64,000 bases of DNA, from NCBI GenBank assembly GCA_022072165.1, contig JAJVIF010000001.1:1553353-1617352 (forward strand), in the 5' to 3' direction. Made by a program: the position numbers and the translations under genes. Origin of the DNA: a bacterium (GTDB taxonomy: Bacteria > JAJVIF01). Numbering within the stretch: the stretch's first letter is position 1; every line of letters begins with the position of its first letter. Positions 63,144-64,000 of this stretch are shown piece by piece. The notes under the pieces were generated by a model, which saw only the letters and a list, made by a program, of their open reading frames with translations, was not told the DNA's origin and ran no database searches.

Positions 63144-63941
63144 CTATCTCGTCAGGAGCGGCAACAATCCCCAGTACCAGTCATCCAACTGCTGCTGCAT
63201 GTAGAGCTCCATGATCGCGCCGGTCATCACAAAGCTGAGAATCAGGATGATCAGCCCAACGCTCGCCTTGAGCGGCAGGCCCACCATGAACACATTCATC
63301 TGCGGGACCGCCCGGGCCATGACCCCCAGCCCGAGGTCCACGAGGAAGATCGTCCCTACCACTGGCAGCGCAATCTGCAGACCCGCTACAAACGTCCCCT
63401 GCAACATCCTCACCAGCAGATCGACCGCCGGGCCGGTCAGCGCGAGACTTCCCGGCGGAACCACCCGGACCGACTCCACCAGCCCCCGGAGCGCCAGGTG
63501 ATGCCCATCCATGGCCAAAAAGATGAGCATCCCCATGAAGAACAACAGCTGCCCCAGCACGCTGACCTGTTCCTGTGACAACGGGTCCACGACGTTCGCG
63601 ACCGTGTACCCCATCTGGAAGCCCTGCAGAAAACCAGCGAGCTGAAATGCCCCGAAGATAAACGTCACCACCAGCGACAGCAGCAGCCCAATCGCGGTCT
63701 CGCTGATCAGCATCGCAAGAAAGCGGTAGTCCAGCCCGGTCACAGAGAGTCCGGAAGCCGCCACGGTTTGCGGCAGGGTCACCGGCGCCGCCAGCAAGGT
63801 CGTAGCCGCCAGAAAGGCCCCCAGTACCAGCTTCCATTGCGCGGGCACCGCCGGCGCACCGAAGAGTGGAACGCTTACCAAAAATGCGGTGTAGCGTGTG
63901 AGGAGGAGGAAAAAGGTCAGTCCCAGAAGCGCGACATCCAT
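63144..63941 (-). CDS. fliR: Flagellar biosynthesis protein FliR
   Basis: The 265-residue product has six or so membrane segments. The order and signature match FliR: LLLTRYTAFLVSVPLFG, PAQWKLVLGAFLA, the conserved G-Y-x-x-[AG]-N-x-V-D-P (MGYTVANVVDP) and the late SVGLIILILSFVM. FliR is part of the export gate (FliP5Q4R1). Its start is 12 nt after the end of fliQ. The C-terminus ends about 50 bp before the phage-like portal gene. Confidence 0.92.
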   Translation of the reverse strand: MDVALLGLTFFLLLTRYTAFLVSVPLFGAPAVPAQWKLVLGAFLAATTLLAAPVTLPQTVAASGLSVTGLDYRFLAMLISETAIGLLLSLVVTFIFGAFQLAGFLQGFQMGYTVANVVDPLSQEQVSVLGQLLFFMGMLIFLAMDGHHLALRGLVESVRVVPPGSLALTGPAVDLLVRMLQGTFVAGLQIALPVVGTIFLVDLGLGVMARAVPQMNVFMVGLPLKASVGLIILILSFVMTGAIMELYMQQQLDDWYWGLLPLLTR

Positions 63942-63953
63942 GACCCTGACGGC

Positions 63954-64000
63954 CTACCGGACATAACGCCCCAGGTTCCCGAAGAGCACGCTGGTCCAGT
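63954..64000 (-). CDS. fliQ: FliQ-like, C-terminal fragment (partial)
   Basis: The last 14 codons of a minus-strand gene are visible, ending at TAG (63956-63954) and reading WTSVLFGNLGRYVR. Position before fliR and the length of the end suggest FliQ. The gene runs beyond the window, so the call rests largely on context. Confidence 0.55.
   Translation of the reverse strand, partial: WTSVLFGNLGRYVR

Noticed and set aside
1-64000. tRNA or rRNA genes
   Set aside because: No cloverleaf with a T-loop GTTCRANNC and matching acceptor stem was seen on either strand by eye.

Overview
This is a GC-rich window from a diderm, motile bacterium. A secretin and lipoprotein signals imply an outer membrane, FliQ/FliR imply a flagellum, and a type IV pilus (T4P) cluster implies pili. 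I cannot assign a phylum from sequence alone. Most genes lie on the minus strand in tight operons with good Shine-Dalgarno (SD) sites. Several operon-first genes instead carry a TANNNT -10 element only 6-9 nt before the start codon, which suggests some leaderless mRNAs.

Layout. 1-2.9 kb: a BlaI/M56 sensor-protease pair and a glycosyltransferase. 2.9-26.1 kb (minus): a T4P locus. It runs in transcription order from very large PilX-like and PilV-like minor pilins with CUB-like domains, through a PilW-like pilin and twelve tandem small pseudopilins, to pilM, pilN, pilO, two pilP-like genes and a 1,668-residue PilQ secretin. Two envelope proteins follow. 26.4-28.8 kb: a polyprenol-phosphate sugar transferase and a polytopic membrane protein. 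28.8-33.8 kb: a lipoprotein, a DUF3108-like protein, Lon with a basic tail, and a thioredoxin-like lipoprotein.

33.8-40.7 kb (plus): two tandem copies of an unrecognised four-gene module (Cys-rich secreted protein A, lipoprotein B, Cys-rich secreted protein C, lipoprotein D). Each copy starts with a near-identical promoter whose -35/-10 spacer is a GT microsatellite: 17 bp in one copy and 25 bp in the other. This looks like a phase-variable surface or secreted system and is the strongest candidate for undescribed biology here. A further Cys-rich secreted protein plus lipoprotein pair lies at 43.0-44.8 kb.

40.7-52.5 kb: a 23S-IVP-like protein, a J-domain protein, a 72-bp tandem repeat with covarying hairpins, a methyltransferase, rpsB without tsf, a CHAD protein, an orphan AbiEi-like regulator, two sugar-dehydrogenase-like beta-propellers and UDP-glucose dehydrogenase. 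52.5-63.1 kb (minus): an intact-looking phage head/connector/tail-hub module with no terminase, integrase or tape-measure gene. It lies directly behind fliQ-fliR in the same direction and looks domesticated.

All family names come from reading the translations; no database search was run.
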